Below are positions 15,001 through 24,997 of a stretch of 64,000 nt of DNA, in pieces (the first letter of the stretch is position 1; every line of letters begins with the position of its first letter). The stretch spans positions 9,067,001 to 9,131,000 of the forward strand of contig NC_088308.1 in NCBI RefSeq assembly GCF_910592395.1. Direction: 5' to 3'. This stretch comes from Lineus longissimus (taxonomy: Eukaryota > Nemertea > Pilidiophora > Heteronemertea > Lineidae). The position numbers and the translations under genes are program-made. The notes under the pieces were generated by a model. It saw only the letters and a program-made list of their open reading frames with translations. It searched no databases and was not told the DNA's origin.

Positions 15001-17903
15001 AAAATTAAATTAAATTTAGAAACATTTTTAAAAAATTTTAAATTAAAAAAAAAGATATTAAACATTGTTAAACAGCCAGGTTTGTTCGACAATTACCCAA
15101 ATGATGTAATACATCATATTATTTCCATCAGTTGGACAACGAAATGCAATATTTCTTTTTCAGGTCACCACCAGGCCCTCCGATCAGCTTCCCAATGCTA
15201 GATGATCACCACTCTCTCCTCAATCTGAAATTCACCATGCTAAATTATCCCATTTCTCCTAGATCTGGAGTTTCCTATGCTAGATGATCTCCCCTCTCTC
15301 CTAGATCTGGAGTTGCCCGTGCTAGATAACCCCCGTTCTCCTAGTTCTAGAGTTTCCTTTGCAACATGATCTCCCCTTTCTCCTAGATGACCGCCCTTTT
15401 CTCCTAGTTCTAGAGTTTCTGAGGCTAGATGATCTTCCTTTTCTCCTTGATCTAGAGTTCCCTGTGCTAGATGACCCCCTTTCTCCTAGATCTAGTGTTC
15501 CCTGGGTTATATGACCCCCTTTCTCATAGATCTAGATCTCCCCTTTTCTCTTGCGTCAAAAGAAGTCCATACTTACATCTCGATCAATCAGTTTTTTCAC
15601 ACAAACTAACACTTTCGAGTTAACAGTTGGATCTTTATCGATAGAGAGAGCAGTTCTGGGATCGATGCCTGTATTCTTCACAAAATGTGTTTCAAAATAT
15701 CGTTCGTCATTCGGATTGAAATCTTTTCGATAAGCGATCTTTATATACGTGTTATTTGATGATGAGTCCCATATACCATTTACCAGCAACTCAGTACAAT
15801 ACTTCGATGGGTTATTATCAATTTCTGAAAAAAAGGAGACCAGAATGAACGCTTAACTCGTGCCCTGCATTTGTCTAAAAGGAGTGAGGGGATTTGTATA
15901 TATGCCAGAACATAATCGTTAAATTATGTCTCAAAAGGATGCGTCTTAAAGGGACACTGTATTTTACAACACAACAAAGTCCCGAGAGCCCTTCATTACA
16001 TTACAGTGTATATTTGTGCGAAAATGCATGAAATAAATATCGCATGGCCTAGGAGGGTGTCTTAAAGGGACACGTCACTTATTATAACTGGTGGTGCAGG
16101 AAATTAGAAATGTAATTATACCCAATTCCCTAGAGCAGTTATCATGCATACAAATTTGTTGAAACTAGATATTTATAGTATTTCCATATCTGTCTACAGA
16201 AGAGCAATTATGAAATTCATATCAAGTACATGTATGTATTTACATAATTGGAAATTTTCAAATTCAATTATTAATTATAATTTCTTAACGAACGGTGTAG
16301 GCCTTTAAGCTGAAGAACTATGATGACCTGTATACCTGTAAAGTGTAGAGTTAATAAATAATATGGTTCCATCTCATATGATTTAAATTAGCCACATGAT
16401 TATTAACGTCACCACATAAACTCGTACCGGATATTTCTTACTGGAATAATTCATCCCCGGATAATTCATCTCCAAGGATATTTGTAAACAAGGATAATTC
16501 AACCTCAGATGATTTGTCCCCATACGTTATTTCCCGAAATATTAATTTTGTCTCTAAGGATATTTTCACCCTGACAAATTTTCTTCAGAGTTTTGGTTGC
16601 TAGTTGAATCAACTTCAGAGTCAGAGTCTGGACAGTGTGAGATTGCACAGGATTATTTCTCGTGAGATCCAGATATTTTTATGGCACGGGCGGATCAACC
16701 TCCTAGGTCATGCGATATTTATTTCATGCATTTTCGCACAAATATACGCTGGAATGTAGGACTCTGGGGACTTTTTTGTTGTTGTAAAAGACGGTGTCCA
16801 GTTCATATACCGTAAGTTTTGAAGAATTTGAATGTACGGTTTTTGCGGTAAAAGGTTGGTGTTCTGTGGCTTTTTCAACCCGATTCATGCAAAAAGGGAA
16901 TATTAACAAGTTTGATATGAGTTTATATTTAGGCCTAGGGCCAGGGCACTAAACAGTTTCGCACACTACTGGCAGTATAATCTGATAAGATTAAAAGTTA
17001 AAAGTTTATAAGTGTACACCTACATGTAGGGCTCTGAGGGTGTGGACAAAAACATCAGAATACTGTTTTTGCCACCTAGTTCCATCTACAGTTCATTGTT
17101 TGCTTAACGAACACTCACCAGCCTGTGAACGTGCTTCTGGTATTGTGACTCCCGCTTGAGTAGCATTCTGAAGGTTGCCGTTTGCATCTCTTTTGAACAG
17201 CTGACACGCTGAAAACAAGACACAAATAATCATTTAAAGGAGTGGGCAGCTTTTTTACTTCAAAATGTTTCTTGTTTTAGTAAACTATTTTTTCTGAAAG
17301 TCTTCAAGGTTTTTCAAGTTTTGTTTAAACTCTTTGCACAAAGATGATTGCCGGACAGAGGTTCAGTGAGGGTGGAAATTGGAATAGTATGATAAAGTAA
17401 GAATTTGAATTTTTCCATTTTGTGTGCAATTTGATAAAGGCAACTATTACTCCTAAATGGAAGGTGACTAGGCACCTTTGACCGACAGTTTGATAATTAT
17501 GCCCTTTATAATGTCATTGGTCCTCTAGTACCGAGCTGTTCTCTGCAGGCCTTTCAACGACATATACATGTAGTTTGCAGCAATAAATGCTCTGGATCAT
17601 CTGCTGGCCAAATAGGGAGTGGAGTGCTAAGAACAATGGTGTGGAAGGGGGGTGTTACCCCAAAACTTTATAGTTCAGAAAAACGAAGCTTTGAAAAATC
17701 CTTGAATTAAAGGACAGAATTTTATACTCCTTTGCAATGAAGCTTTCAAAATCAGTAGGATTTTGCAGGTGAGGCTAATCAAAATACATATTCCAACAAA
17801 TAAATAAGTCTAACTTACCTTTGAAACGTGGATCCCAGATTGCATGGGTTAGTTGCAGTGTCACTAAAAAAGCTGCTGCTAGGAGCAGCTGATAGGAAGC
17901 CAT
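56..17903 (-). CDS. Large cadherin, protocadherin-15/Cad99C-like (5' part, 20 exons, partial)
   Basis: Coding exons in order: 17819-17903, 17119-17208, 15577-15824, 14892-14975, 14251-14352, 13618-13716, 12056-12193, 9746-9925, 9522-9612, 8126-8481, 6369-6512, 5714-5890, 4489-4703, 3925-4054, 3150-3244, 2636-2729, 2283-2414, 1616-1674, 738-984, 56-307. All have GT-AG borders and compatible phases, giving 1006 open codons that continue off the left edge. Residues 1-21 are a hydrophobic signal peptide beginning MASYQLLLAAAF. About eight cadherin repeats follow. Calcium-linker motifs are DINDNSP (~181), DIDDQNP (~305), DMNDNAP, DINDNTP and DVNDNIP. Cys30 just after the signal peptide and the Cys318/Cys330 pair opening EC3 recall protocadherin-15 and Cad99C. 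That assignment is inference, and CDHR-type cadherins are the alternative. RRKRQ at 424-428 could be a furin site. The transmembrane and cytoplasmic parts lie outside the window. Expected role: calcium-dependent cell-surface adhesion. [Confidence was not given in the original answer; 0 is a placeholder, not an estimate.]. Confidence 0.
396..652 (-). mobile_element. tRNA-derived SINE in cadherin intron
   Basis: On the minus strand a tRNA-like head holds an A box (GGCATAGAGGTTAGAGTGCC) and a B-box-like GGTTTGACTC. A body follows that matches two other copies in this window (22.8 kb and 54.0 kb) around CTTGTACCTGGTGTCTTTGC and CCCCACCAAGTGAGAAA. The heads differ more than the body. Confidence 0.6.
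1196..1345. mobile_element. Decayed copy of the CAGTAGAACC MITE
   Basis: Fragments such as GCTGTCCTTGATAGGAAG, TTGTCCTGATTACTGAG and ACAGAGGTGTCCTCTAT match the internal sequence of the 180-bp TA-flanked family seen at 7,670 and elsewhere. Both termini are eroded, and a run of 17 G (1338-1354) follows directly. Confidence 0.5.
4178..4253. mobile_element. Partial CAGTAGAACC-family MITE
   Basis: The right half of the family is present (GGACCAGAACTAGTATCC, GTGTCCTCTATAGAGAG, GCTAAGAGAGGTTCC) and the left half is missing. It lies in a cadherin intron. Confidence 0.6.
4805..5045. repeat. Dispersed repeat shared with 29,515-29,740
   Basis: Shared stretches include GGCAGGTTGAGA, TTCTGTGAAATCTGAGT and GTGTCATTTAGGCT, spaced alike in both places. 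The second copy abuts the FLYWCH/MULE pseudogene, so this may be terminal sequence of the same transposon family. That link is inference. Confidence 0.5.
6577..7216. repeat. 48-bp minisatellite in cadherin intron (with 43-bp variants)
   Basis: About 14 units with core TGACAAAACCCATTTTCAAT, 48 bp long or 43 bp when CCAAT is missing. Because 48 is divisible by three, open frames run through on both strands, but they have no splice or start context. The array ends at the left TTAA of a MITE (7219). Confidence 0.9.
7219..7449. mobile_element. TTAA-flanked MITE (AAAGG..GTACNCCGTTCG ends), copy 1
   Basis: It starts TTAAGGGGGCACACTGTTCG and ends GACGAACAGCTTAGGCCTTTAA, so the termini are inverted repeats flanked by TTAA. 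It has no coding capacity. TTAA target duplication is the piggyBac signature. Related copies lie at 16,062, 52,896, 57,345 and 63,974. Confidence 0.65.
7670..7851. mobile_element. CAGTAGAACC-family MITE, full copy
   Basis: About 180 bp, beginning TACAGTAGAACCTCTC and ending GGGAGGTTCCGCTGTA, with TA at both ends. The interior is rich in inverted TCTCTATTAAGGACA / TGTCCTTAATAGAGA motifs. The TA target and CAGT ends suggest a Tc1-mariner/pogo (Tigger-like) non-autonomous element. This is the clearest reference copy in the window. Confidence 0.75.
8883..9269. mobile_element. 387-bp element with perfect 48-bp terminal inverted repeats
   Basis: The left arm 8883-8930 and right arm 9222-9269 are exact reverse complements over 48 bases, starting GTCATGTTGTCATTATTAG. 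Inside are a tRNA-like segment (about 9,090-9,150) and four tandem copies of a 19-bp unit containing GCGCATTGCACTGTAAA (9,149-9,226). No clear target duplication was found. The perfect arms suggest recent activity or conversion. Confidence 0.75.
9085..9152 (-). mobile_element. tRNA-like SINE head inside the 387-bp element
   Basis: The minus strand reads TGTGGCGCAGCG (A-box-like) and, about 45 nt later, GGTTCGATTCCGGTCC (a strong B box). The middle part AACAGCGCCTGTCACCAC is shared with the tRNA-like sequence at 27,395. No full cloverleaf is apparent, so it is read as a SINE remnant and not a tRNA gene. Confidence 0.5.
9395..9500. mobile_element. Partial CAGTAGAACC-family MITE
   Basis: The right half of the family is present, from GTGTCCTGATTAGAGGTC to GGAGGTTCTACTATA; the left terminus is lost. 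It ends about 20 bp from the splice donor of cadherin exon 9 (9522). Confidence 0.6.
10583..10920. mobile_element. 338-bp TIR element in cadherin intron
   Basis: The left end AGTGCGTTCGATTACTTGTC and the right end (reverse complement AGTGCGTTCGATTACTAATT) pair over roughly 33 bp, including GGACATGTC. No coding capacity and no obvious target duplication were seen. The surrounding 10.1-11.0 kb is rich in TTAAAACC motifs on both strands. Confidence 0.55.
11087..11250. mobile_element. CAGTAGAACC-family MITE, reverse orientation
   Basis: Bounded by TACAGTAGAAACTCTC and GAGGTTCTACTGTA with TA on both sides. The interior matches the reverse complement of the 7,670 copy (GGTCCCAAATTGGGTG, CAGTCCCGAGGGTGTCC). 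Confidence 0.7.
12571..12990. mobile_element. Harbinger-like MITE, 420 bp, TTA target duplication
   Basis: The left end GGCCACATGTTTTTTATTTC and the right end (reverse complement GGCCACGTGTTTTTTATTTC) pair over about 30 bp. TTA flanks each side. A 3-bp TTA/TAA duplication with GG-starting termini is typical of PIF/Harbinger elements. The interior is AT-rich with no transposase. Confidence 0.55.
15188..15545. repeat. Diverged 40-45 bp tandem array in cadherin intron
   Basis: Eight or nine imperfect units built on GCTAGATGATCTCCCCT and TCTCCTAGATCTGGAGTT. The array ends about 30 bp from the donor of cadherin exon 3 (15577). Confidence 0.75.
15950..16797. mobile_element. Inverted-repeat element with ~100-bp arms
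   Basis: 15,950-16,050 and 16,690-16,797 are reverse complements over about 100 bp with some mismatches. Both contain TTTGTGCGAAAATGCATG and AAATAAATATCGCATG. The 640-bp interior includes a TTAA MITE (16,062-16,308). This is probably a large foldback element in a cadherin intron. Confidence 0.6.
16062..16308. mobile_element. TTAA-flanked MITE, copy 2
   Basis: It starts TTAAAGGGACACGTCACTTA and ends CGAACGGTGTAGGCCTTTAA. The interior CAAATTTGTTGAAACT and ATATCTGTCTACAGA match the copies at 7,219 and 57,345. Confidence 0.65.
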
Positions 17904-17944
17904 GGTTGACTTCTTTTGTCAATCCTTCCCACTAAGAGATTGTT
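17904..17944 (-). other. 5' UTR segment of cadherin start exon, with splice acceptor
   Basis: Just upstream of the cadherin ATG (17901-17903) the minus strand reads TTTATTTTCAG then AACAATC. This is a good 3' splice site with AG at 17945-17946. The start codon therefore probably lies in the second transcribed exon, behind a 5' UTR intron. The ATG context (CAACCATGG) is a good Kozak match. The first exon and promoter were not located; they must lie above 17,946, beyond the minisatellite. Confidence 0.55.
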
Positions 17945-19028
17945 CTGAAAATAAAGACAAAGACATAACATGAAACTTCTGACATGAGAAATTGTTCTGA
18001 AAGTAACCTTCCCACTTGAGAGATTGTTCTGAAAGTAAGGATAAAGATATGACATGAACCTGCCCACTTGAGAGACAGTTCTGTAAGTATGGACAAAGAT
18101 ATTACATGAACCTGCCACTTGGGAGATTGTTCTGAAAGTATGGACAAAGATATGACATGAACCTGCCCACTTGAGAGACAGTTCTGTAAGTATGGACAAA
18201 GATATTACATGAACCTGCCACTTGGGAGATTGTTCTGAAAGTATGGACAAAGATATGACATGAACCTGCCCACTTGAGAGATTGTTCTGAAAGTATGGAC
18301 AAAGATATGACATGAACCTGCCCATTTGAGAGACAGTTCTGTAAGTATGGACAAAGATATGACATGAACCTGCCCACTTGAGAGACAGTTCTGTAAATAT
18401 GGACAAAGATATGACATGAACCTGCCCACTTGAGAGAATGTTCTGAAAGTATGGACAAAGATATGACATGAACCTGCCCACTTTAGAGACAGTTCTGTAA
18501 GACTAGTATGGACAAAGATATGACATGAATGAACCTGCCCACTTGAGAGATTGTTCTGAAAGTATGGACAAAGATATGACATGAACCTGCCACTTGGGAG
18601 ATTGTTCTGAAAGTATGGACAGAGATATGACATGAACTTGCTCACTTGAGAGACAGTTCTGAAAGTATGGACAAAGATATGACATGAACCTGCCACTTGA
18701 GAGATTGTTCTGAAAGTATGGACAAAGATATGACATGAACCTGCCCACTTGAGAGACAGTTCTGAAAGTATGGACAAAGATATGACATGTACCTGCCCAA
18801 TTGAGAGATTGTTCTGTAAGTATGGACAAAGATATGACATGAACCTGCCCACTTGAGATATTGTTCTGAAAGTATGGACAAAAATATGACATGAACCTGC
18901 CCACTTGAGAGATTGTTCTGAAAGTATGGACAAAGATATGACATGAACTTGCTCACTTGAGAGATTGTTCTGAAGGTAAAGACAAAATATGGCATGAACC
19001 TGCTCACTTGAGAGATTGTTCTGTAAGC
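17935..19028. repeat. 52-bp minisatellite, about 21 units, overlapping cadherin 5' UTR
   Basis: Units of 52 bp run from about 17,935 to 19,028 with few substitutions; a few units near the gene are shortened or diverged. In the minus orientation each unit carries ...CCATACTTTCAG/AACAATCTC..., a copy of the intron-exon junction next to the cadherin start codon. Long open frames through the array on the minus strand are a by-product of the repetition and not genes. Confidence 0.9.
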
Positions 19029-19831
19029 TGTCAAACTAAAAGCTTATCAAGGGCTTAGCTAGAGGAAGGGGGCAGGGGATGGCAAATTCAATAAGTTTAT
19101 TTTTGCCCTCCCCTCCCCCCGAGAACCTTTCACCCCCAATACCTAGACCAAAAAGCCAGCTCCACCCCTGTATAGTACAAAATGTGGGAGAAATAAATAT
19201 CACTTTAAAAATAACTGACTATATTTGCAGGCAAACTCACCAAGTTTCACAGAATCGTATGAAATGCAGATAAATCCAAAACTAAATTTCTAAAAGTCGA
19301 GATGTCCAAACCAGTCTAGGTCTATCCACCCATTGGCATGACACTCGAAATGATAGCTAGTTCACATGTGACACCCTAACTGATTCACTGCTATGACAGT
19401 GCTAATCCTCTATACATTTCATTTGTTCCCCAAGAATGGCAAAATCTGGGTCGACCTACACCCTTCTATACAGAAATATAGCGGGTCTATTCTTGTGTAT
19501 TAAGAATGTCGTCGGCCACCAGAGAAACTGGTTACCATTTATGTGGAAATAAAGTCCATGATATGAAAGGGCGTCACAGTTGAATGAATTCAAGTTATAT
19601 ATCAGTAAAAACGATTTTCATAACACACCCTGCGATATCAACTTCAATACAGGCGGGCGTGCACTGAAAACACCATGCAGTAGGCCCGGTTCAACAGAAA
19701 AGGCATTCATTAGTCGTATGTAGCACAGCCAAGGAAGCATTGTACGACAGTCAATAAATATTTTTTTACAGATCTTGAAACACTCAAGTATCATCTATCC
19801 AAGAACAGTCTGAATGTTTTTGGCTAGAACT

Positions 19832-20060
19832 TAAGGGTTGACCATAGGTACCGCCATTTTGGCTAGAACTTGAAATCCTAAAGCAATTAGAACTCCTTCA
19901 AAACGTAGTGAATGCTCATTTCAAGGGCTGGAGTCTGTTCGTTGTTTTCCAGAGAACAACCTCCAGGGTTTTAAATGAGCATTCAATTCAATTCAAGAGT
20001 TCCAATTGCTTTAGGATTTGGAGGTCTAGCCAAAATGGTGGTACCTATGGTCAACCCTTA
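19832..20060. mobile_element. Foldback element, 229 bp
   Basis: TAAGGGTTGACCATAGGTAC at the left is answered by GTACCTATGGTCAACCCTTA at the right. The arms pair for about 95 bp with mismatches. A diverged second right arm follows at 20,061-20,255, ending GGTCAACCCTTA, and a decayed relative lies at 23,817-24,005. Confidence 0.65.
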
Positions 20061-20886
20061 AAATCCTAAAAGCAATTAGATCTCCTTCAGTGTGAAGTGA
20101 AAGCCAATTTCAAGGGTGGCCAGACTTCTCTGGAAAACAAAGAACTGACTCCCATCCTTGAAATTGAGGTAGGCCTACACTTCGTTTTGAAAGTGTTCAA
20201 ATTGTTTTAAGATTTTAAGTTTAAGACAAAATAGTGGTACCTGTGGTCAACCCTTAGACTATGAAACAAGGGGTCTATGACCGTCCCTGTCCGCGGATTA
20301 GACCGTTGTGATTGAGCGTGACGTAACATATGTGACATATAATGCATTGTTTGATGCCATTCAAATTGTTCAATTTACAATTGGTTGGTGACAACAATTT
20401 GTTTGATGTTCATGACATTGTTTTTCGACTTGGCCTTTGTTTTGATGTCGTAGCAATTAATCAACTGATCCTAGATCAGGGAAATTAGAGTACATCTTTG
20501 TCAATCAGAAATACTCCAGCTATACTTGTCATAACTGTAGGCGCAGAAATGGCTTTTGTTGTGTACAAGACTAGGTTCAATAGTACTATTAAATCAACAT
20601 GAATAGATATTTACAAATTTTTGATGGCCAACACCTTTGCAGGACCTACTTTTTTCAGGCAGTTAGTCATGGATTTATTGCTGAATGTTGGTTTGAAAGA
20701 ATATACTTATGAGAATCATGAGTTCAGATAAGTAAACATAGGGCTCTATAAGATAACATAATATACGTGTAGGTTACATGTATTTATGATATTATTTTGA
20801 GGAAATAATTGTGTCTTAAGAGAAAACTTGCTGGGATTTGATATGCTAGAATTTGCCCATTTTAGTCCTAACTATTCCACCAAGAC

Positions 20887-21112
20887 TTAATTGGGGACTA
20901 TAGGCAGGAGGAGATGGGCCAATTTGGCCATCTTCAAGTGACTAGTACACACAGTAAAGGCCCTTGGTCATGTCAGACTTAGCACTAAATATATCTGTTG
21001 TACAAACATGAATCATTTCGACCTACTGTGAGATGTGAGAGACCCCTATTAGCGGCTTTGTGCAAATTTATCTTGCCTGCCTAGCTGCTGCCTATATTTA
21101 TTGTCCCTTTAA
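20887..21112. mobile_element. TTAA-flanked MITE, second family, copy 1
   Basis: It starts TTAATTGGGGACTATAGGCA and ends TGCCTATATTTATTGTCCCTTTAA. The termini are inverted and flanked by TTAA. It is about 75% similar to 39,137-39,371; shared motifs are TTTGGCCATCTTCA and TCATTTCGACC. Confidence 0.55.
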
Positions 21113-22810
21113 TAAAGACTAAAAGGGAATGGAAACAAGATCAAGGACTTTAAGAAGATCATTTCAATTGGGGTCATCCTGAAGTTAACTGGCTTCTATG
21201 TACCCTTAATTTAAATTCAAGAGCTACACATGCGTTTTTGGAGCATCTGAGTGTTAAATTTGAAAAGTTAGAAGCAGTAAATTGCTTCTTTGCGTCAGGT
21301 GCTTTGAAAAAACATATCTCTCGGGCAAAAATTCGCCTAAATTTGCCACTGATAAGAGCAATCCTGGCTACAGGTACACTGTCTGATTGAAATTTCCTGT
21401 GTTGAGGATATCCGCTCAAAAGTTCTTGAATTGCTTCTTTTTCATTCAGAAACCGCCCGCCCAAAATCATGCCCACACTTCGCTTAAAAAATTCACTTCA
21501 AATCAATTCAATTCAGTTTTTCTTCTCCTTGCGAAACAAATTTAGGACGTGCGCTGTCACCCTTGACTGCTCATTGATGCCCATGACGAATCAGCAATTT
21601 ACGCAGTTCAAGCATTCTTCAGTGGCACTTTTCCATTTAAATGGTAAAGGCTGGCAGATAGGAACATAAAGAAAGAAAATTTTTTTAAATGGGGGGGTCG
21701 AAGTTATATTTACGGTAACTTGAGAGGCCATCACATAGCTTTTAAATTTTCTATTGTCCAATTTTTTTTTATAACTCAAGCGCTCGATTTGATAACTTGA
21801 GTGCTCAACTCACAACTCAAGCACTTGACTTAATTTATCGAGTGCTCGTCTTGTAACTGGACCGCCCGACTTAGACCTCGAGTGCTCAACTTAAAAACTC
21901 TATTTGTTTTTTATTCGACTTGACTTCTTTGTTTTGAAGTCAAGCACTTGAGGTATTAAAATATTTTTTGGGCATTCAGAAATAAGAAATATGATGGTTT
22001 TTCCAAGCCACCTTAAAAGGTAAATGGATGAATTATAGCCCTGTTTTCACCTAACGTCGGTCACACAAGAAATTTTCAAAGCAGAATTTCTAAAACCAGC
22101 CTGGATCTTGTAGCGGCTCCTCTTCCAATAACATTGCTTGTTATTCGAGGCACTTTATTTAAAACAATGCCTCTGAGAGACAAAATGCAAGACTTGTGGT
22201 CAGGGGCTTGAGCGTGACTCTTGATCCAGAGTCACACTTGTCATATTTGGCAAATTCAATTTCCCGCTTGCACCTTGATCTTGATTTTCTGACGATTTTC
22301 TCCTCTATCCCGAATCCCAATAGTCCTTAGGTGCAATCACAACATAAAAAAATTGGTATCAGGACAATGCCCCCCCCCCGGCTAATTGCCCCCCCCCCCC
22401 CCCGACAATTCCCCCCTAGTAAAATTTCCCCCTGCAAAATTGCCCCAAATTTCATGAGATCGTCCTTTAATGAACTATAGATTTCATGGTGGTGAAAGAT
22501 CAGTTTTTTTCACAACATGATTCAAGGAATCTTTGAGTTTCACCGAATCACGACCTGACTTTTGGCACTGATATAAGTTATTCATCATCACATCTTGATA
22601 GGTTGTCCAGATTTGAGGATCATATCCAGAAATAGTGGCTACCACGGGTATTTAGGGATTTTCCTGGTCATTTCATGGTTTTCCAGCTTTAGGTCATCCT
22701 GAACCTCATGGTTGCACTTTAAACGTGGCCATAGAGTATCTTGATAAAATGCAAAAACAACTTGGTAGTCAAGATGGCTTTTACATGTAGATGCGCTATG
22801 AAAAAATATA
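21113..22810. other. Intergenic stretch without a recognisable gene
   Basis: No exon chain or conserved domain was seen. It holds a run of repeated CTTGAGTGCTC / CTCAAGCACTT motifs on both strands (21,773-21,955) and long C tracts (22,366-22,440). Confidence 0.5.
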
Positions 22811-23146
22811 GAGGAACCTCATAACCTAGTGGTTAACACTGCTGGCTACCACGCAATAGAGCCGGGGTTCGATCCCGGGGAGAACCCAGGATTGTATTTC
22901 TGGATGAACCGGCGTGCCTTTCAAGGAACTAAAATTCCTATCTCTTCACAACACGTGCATTAAGGTATGAAATACTCGAGGGTCTGTCAGATGAGACCAA
23001 AAGCTGTGTTCCCTTGTACCGGAGTGTCTATGCCAGGGCAAGTAAAAGATCCCAAAAGGTGAACAGTAGCCTATAGTGGATACCATACCTCCGGCAAAAA
23101 CCCAATAGGGTTACGACACCGGTATTGATATGATATGATATGATAT
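22811..23146 (+). mobile_element. tRNA-derived SINE with (GATAT)n tail
   Basis: The tRNA-like head has A box TAGTGGTTAACACTGC and B box GGGGTTCGATCCC. The body contains TGTACCGGAGTGTCTATGCC, shared with the copies at 396 and 53,699. It ends in a GATAT repeat at about 23,126-23,146. This is the most complete copy in the window. Confidence 0.75.
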
Positions 23147-23149
23147 ATT

Positions 23150-24990
23150 TTCAGGGTTTTCTCTTTTTTATTACCTCTCCAAGCATCCACCTTGGCTCAA
23201 CTGAATGAAAGGCAGACAACTAGGGTTGTAACTCGCCATAACATATCATCATAATATCACCAAAACTCTCTGGCTAACCCTCTGTCAACAATTAAATGTC
23301 CCACACTTTAGCATCAAAGAAATCATTTTTGGAAATCCAGGGCAATATGTTGCAATAGAACATATTAAACTTAACAAAAGAATATATAAACAAAACATAA
23401 TTAAACAATACCCTACCAATTAAACTTTCAGCATCTTAAAACAGACAATATAACTTAAAATCAATATTGAAAAATGCCTCAATGCCTCAAAAATGGAGCA
23501 GAATTTGCCGAAAAATGGGCAAACTTTTTAAGAGTATCGAGGGGAAGACCAAGTCTCTTTTTGCAATTTCGCACTTTTGTACTTCTGCACTTTGCACACT
23601 GCACTTCAGAAAAAAGGAAAATATTGTAAAACAGAAATTGTCATTGAAATGTTCTTTGTGTAAAAAATATTCTTGTGAATTTTACAATAAGAATAACTAA
23701 TTACAAAAAAACCCATATCATCTGTGACTCATAAAAGTTTACTCCTAAAACTTTTTTATAGCCCTGGCAGGCAACCAGTCAAGGAGAAGGAAAACTCTGA
23801 TATAATACCTTGGAGTACAGCGGAACTTTAAAGATGCAGGGTGCAGACTCAATGATGCGTGGGAACTCCCCAATTCCCAACTTCCACAACCTTCTACATG
23901 TGTATAAAGAAGTAGAGCAAATTCCCACCCTTGAAACAGGCATCAAATTTGTTTTGAAAGAGTTCAAATAGGTTTAGGATTTCAAGTTCCAGCCAGCCCA
24001 TGGCATTAAACATTGTACATATACACACCTTTAAATTAGCTATCAACTAAAATCCCTCAAAGCATATAAACTATGAAACATATCAGCCAAAGAAATGATT
24101 CTGAAAACCCACATACCTTTCTAAACGTTTCCTATAATGAATGTCTTTAAATTTCCTTAACCTGAAGGATCAGTGAAGAAAAATGTTGCTAGCTGGTGTG
24201 TTGGAACCTGCCGGTTATGCACTTCACTCCTGTGCACTGTATTGCAATAAAAATTGCATGACCACTTGTCATAAGCACAGCAAAGTTGCTGGGAGTAGGT
24301 TCAAGTCAATTTCATCCTCAATCATCGATATGTTGTACACTCATCCACAGCCAAGCATGCAACAGTAGACAAGTAATTCGAGTAAAGGTGCAGTGAAACA
24401 GACATCGAAGAGTATGAATTGATTTTAATCCACCAAACAATGTGAATATCTTGATAAATACACAAATTTGACATCTCCATACTGGTTATTCATATTGACA
24501 ATACAGAACTGGGGTAATGCCTGTGTTTTCTTTCTAAAGGACCGGTGCTTCTTCATTCAAGAGAACCGGTTTGACAGGTTTAGTGCCAGCGGGGCGTGAA
24601 GGACCAAAACGAATACATGTATAATCTAATTGATGACGCATTATTAGTGGTTCAATATATCGAACTATCCTTGAGAGAGGACAGTCTGAGATTCCCTTGT
24701 GGTAGTTAGGTAAACTACAAAAAAATGTAGATTTGAACTTGACTCCTGGTATAACACTTTCAGGGAGGTGATTTTATCATTTTAATTCATGTCCACTAAA
24801 AAATACTGTTTCTGCCATTTCGAGTGTTTGTTAACTGACTCAAAAATCGATCCTTTAAAGGAGTTCGCCATTCGAAATTACTAATAGAGATCTTGTTCCT
24901 TCTTCTGCTATCAAATTCATTGTTATATCCCTGGTTGTGACTTCTCTGGAACACGCTGAAAAAGGGTCAAAGTGCCAAAAAGTACCTACC
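23150..24990. other. Intergenic, no gene recognised
   Basis: AT-rich sequence with short open frames only. It includes a decayed arm of the foldback family (about 23,817-24,005). No splice-linked coding was found. Confidence 0.45.
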
Positions 24991-24997
24991 ATTTTAA

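Noticed and set aside
17879-19034. Long minus-strand open frames with repeated SLKWAGSCHIFVHT-like units
   Set aside because: Product of the 52-bp minisatellite; frames shift between units and cross the cadherin start exon in the wrong phase.
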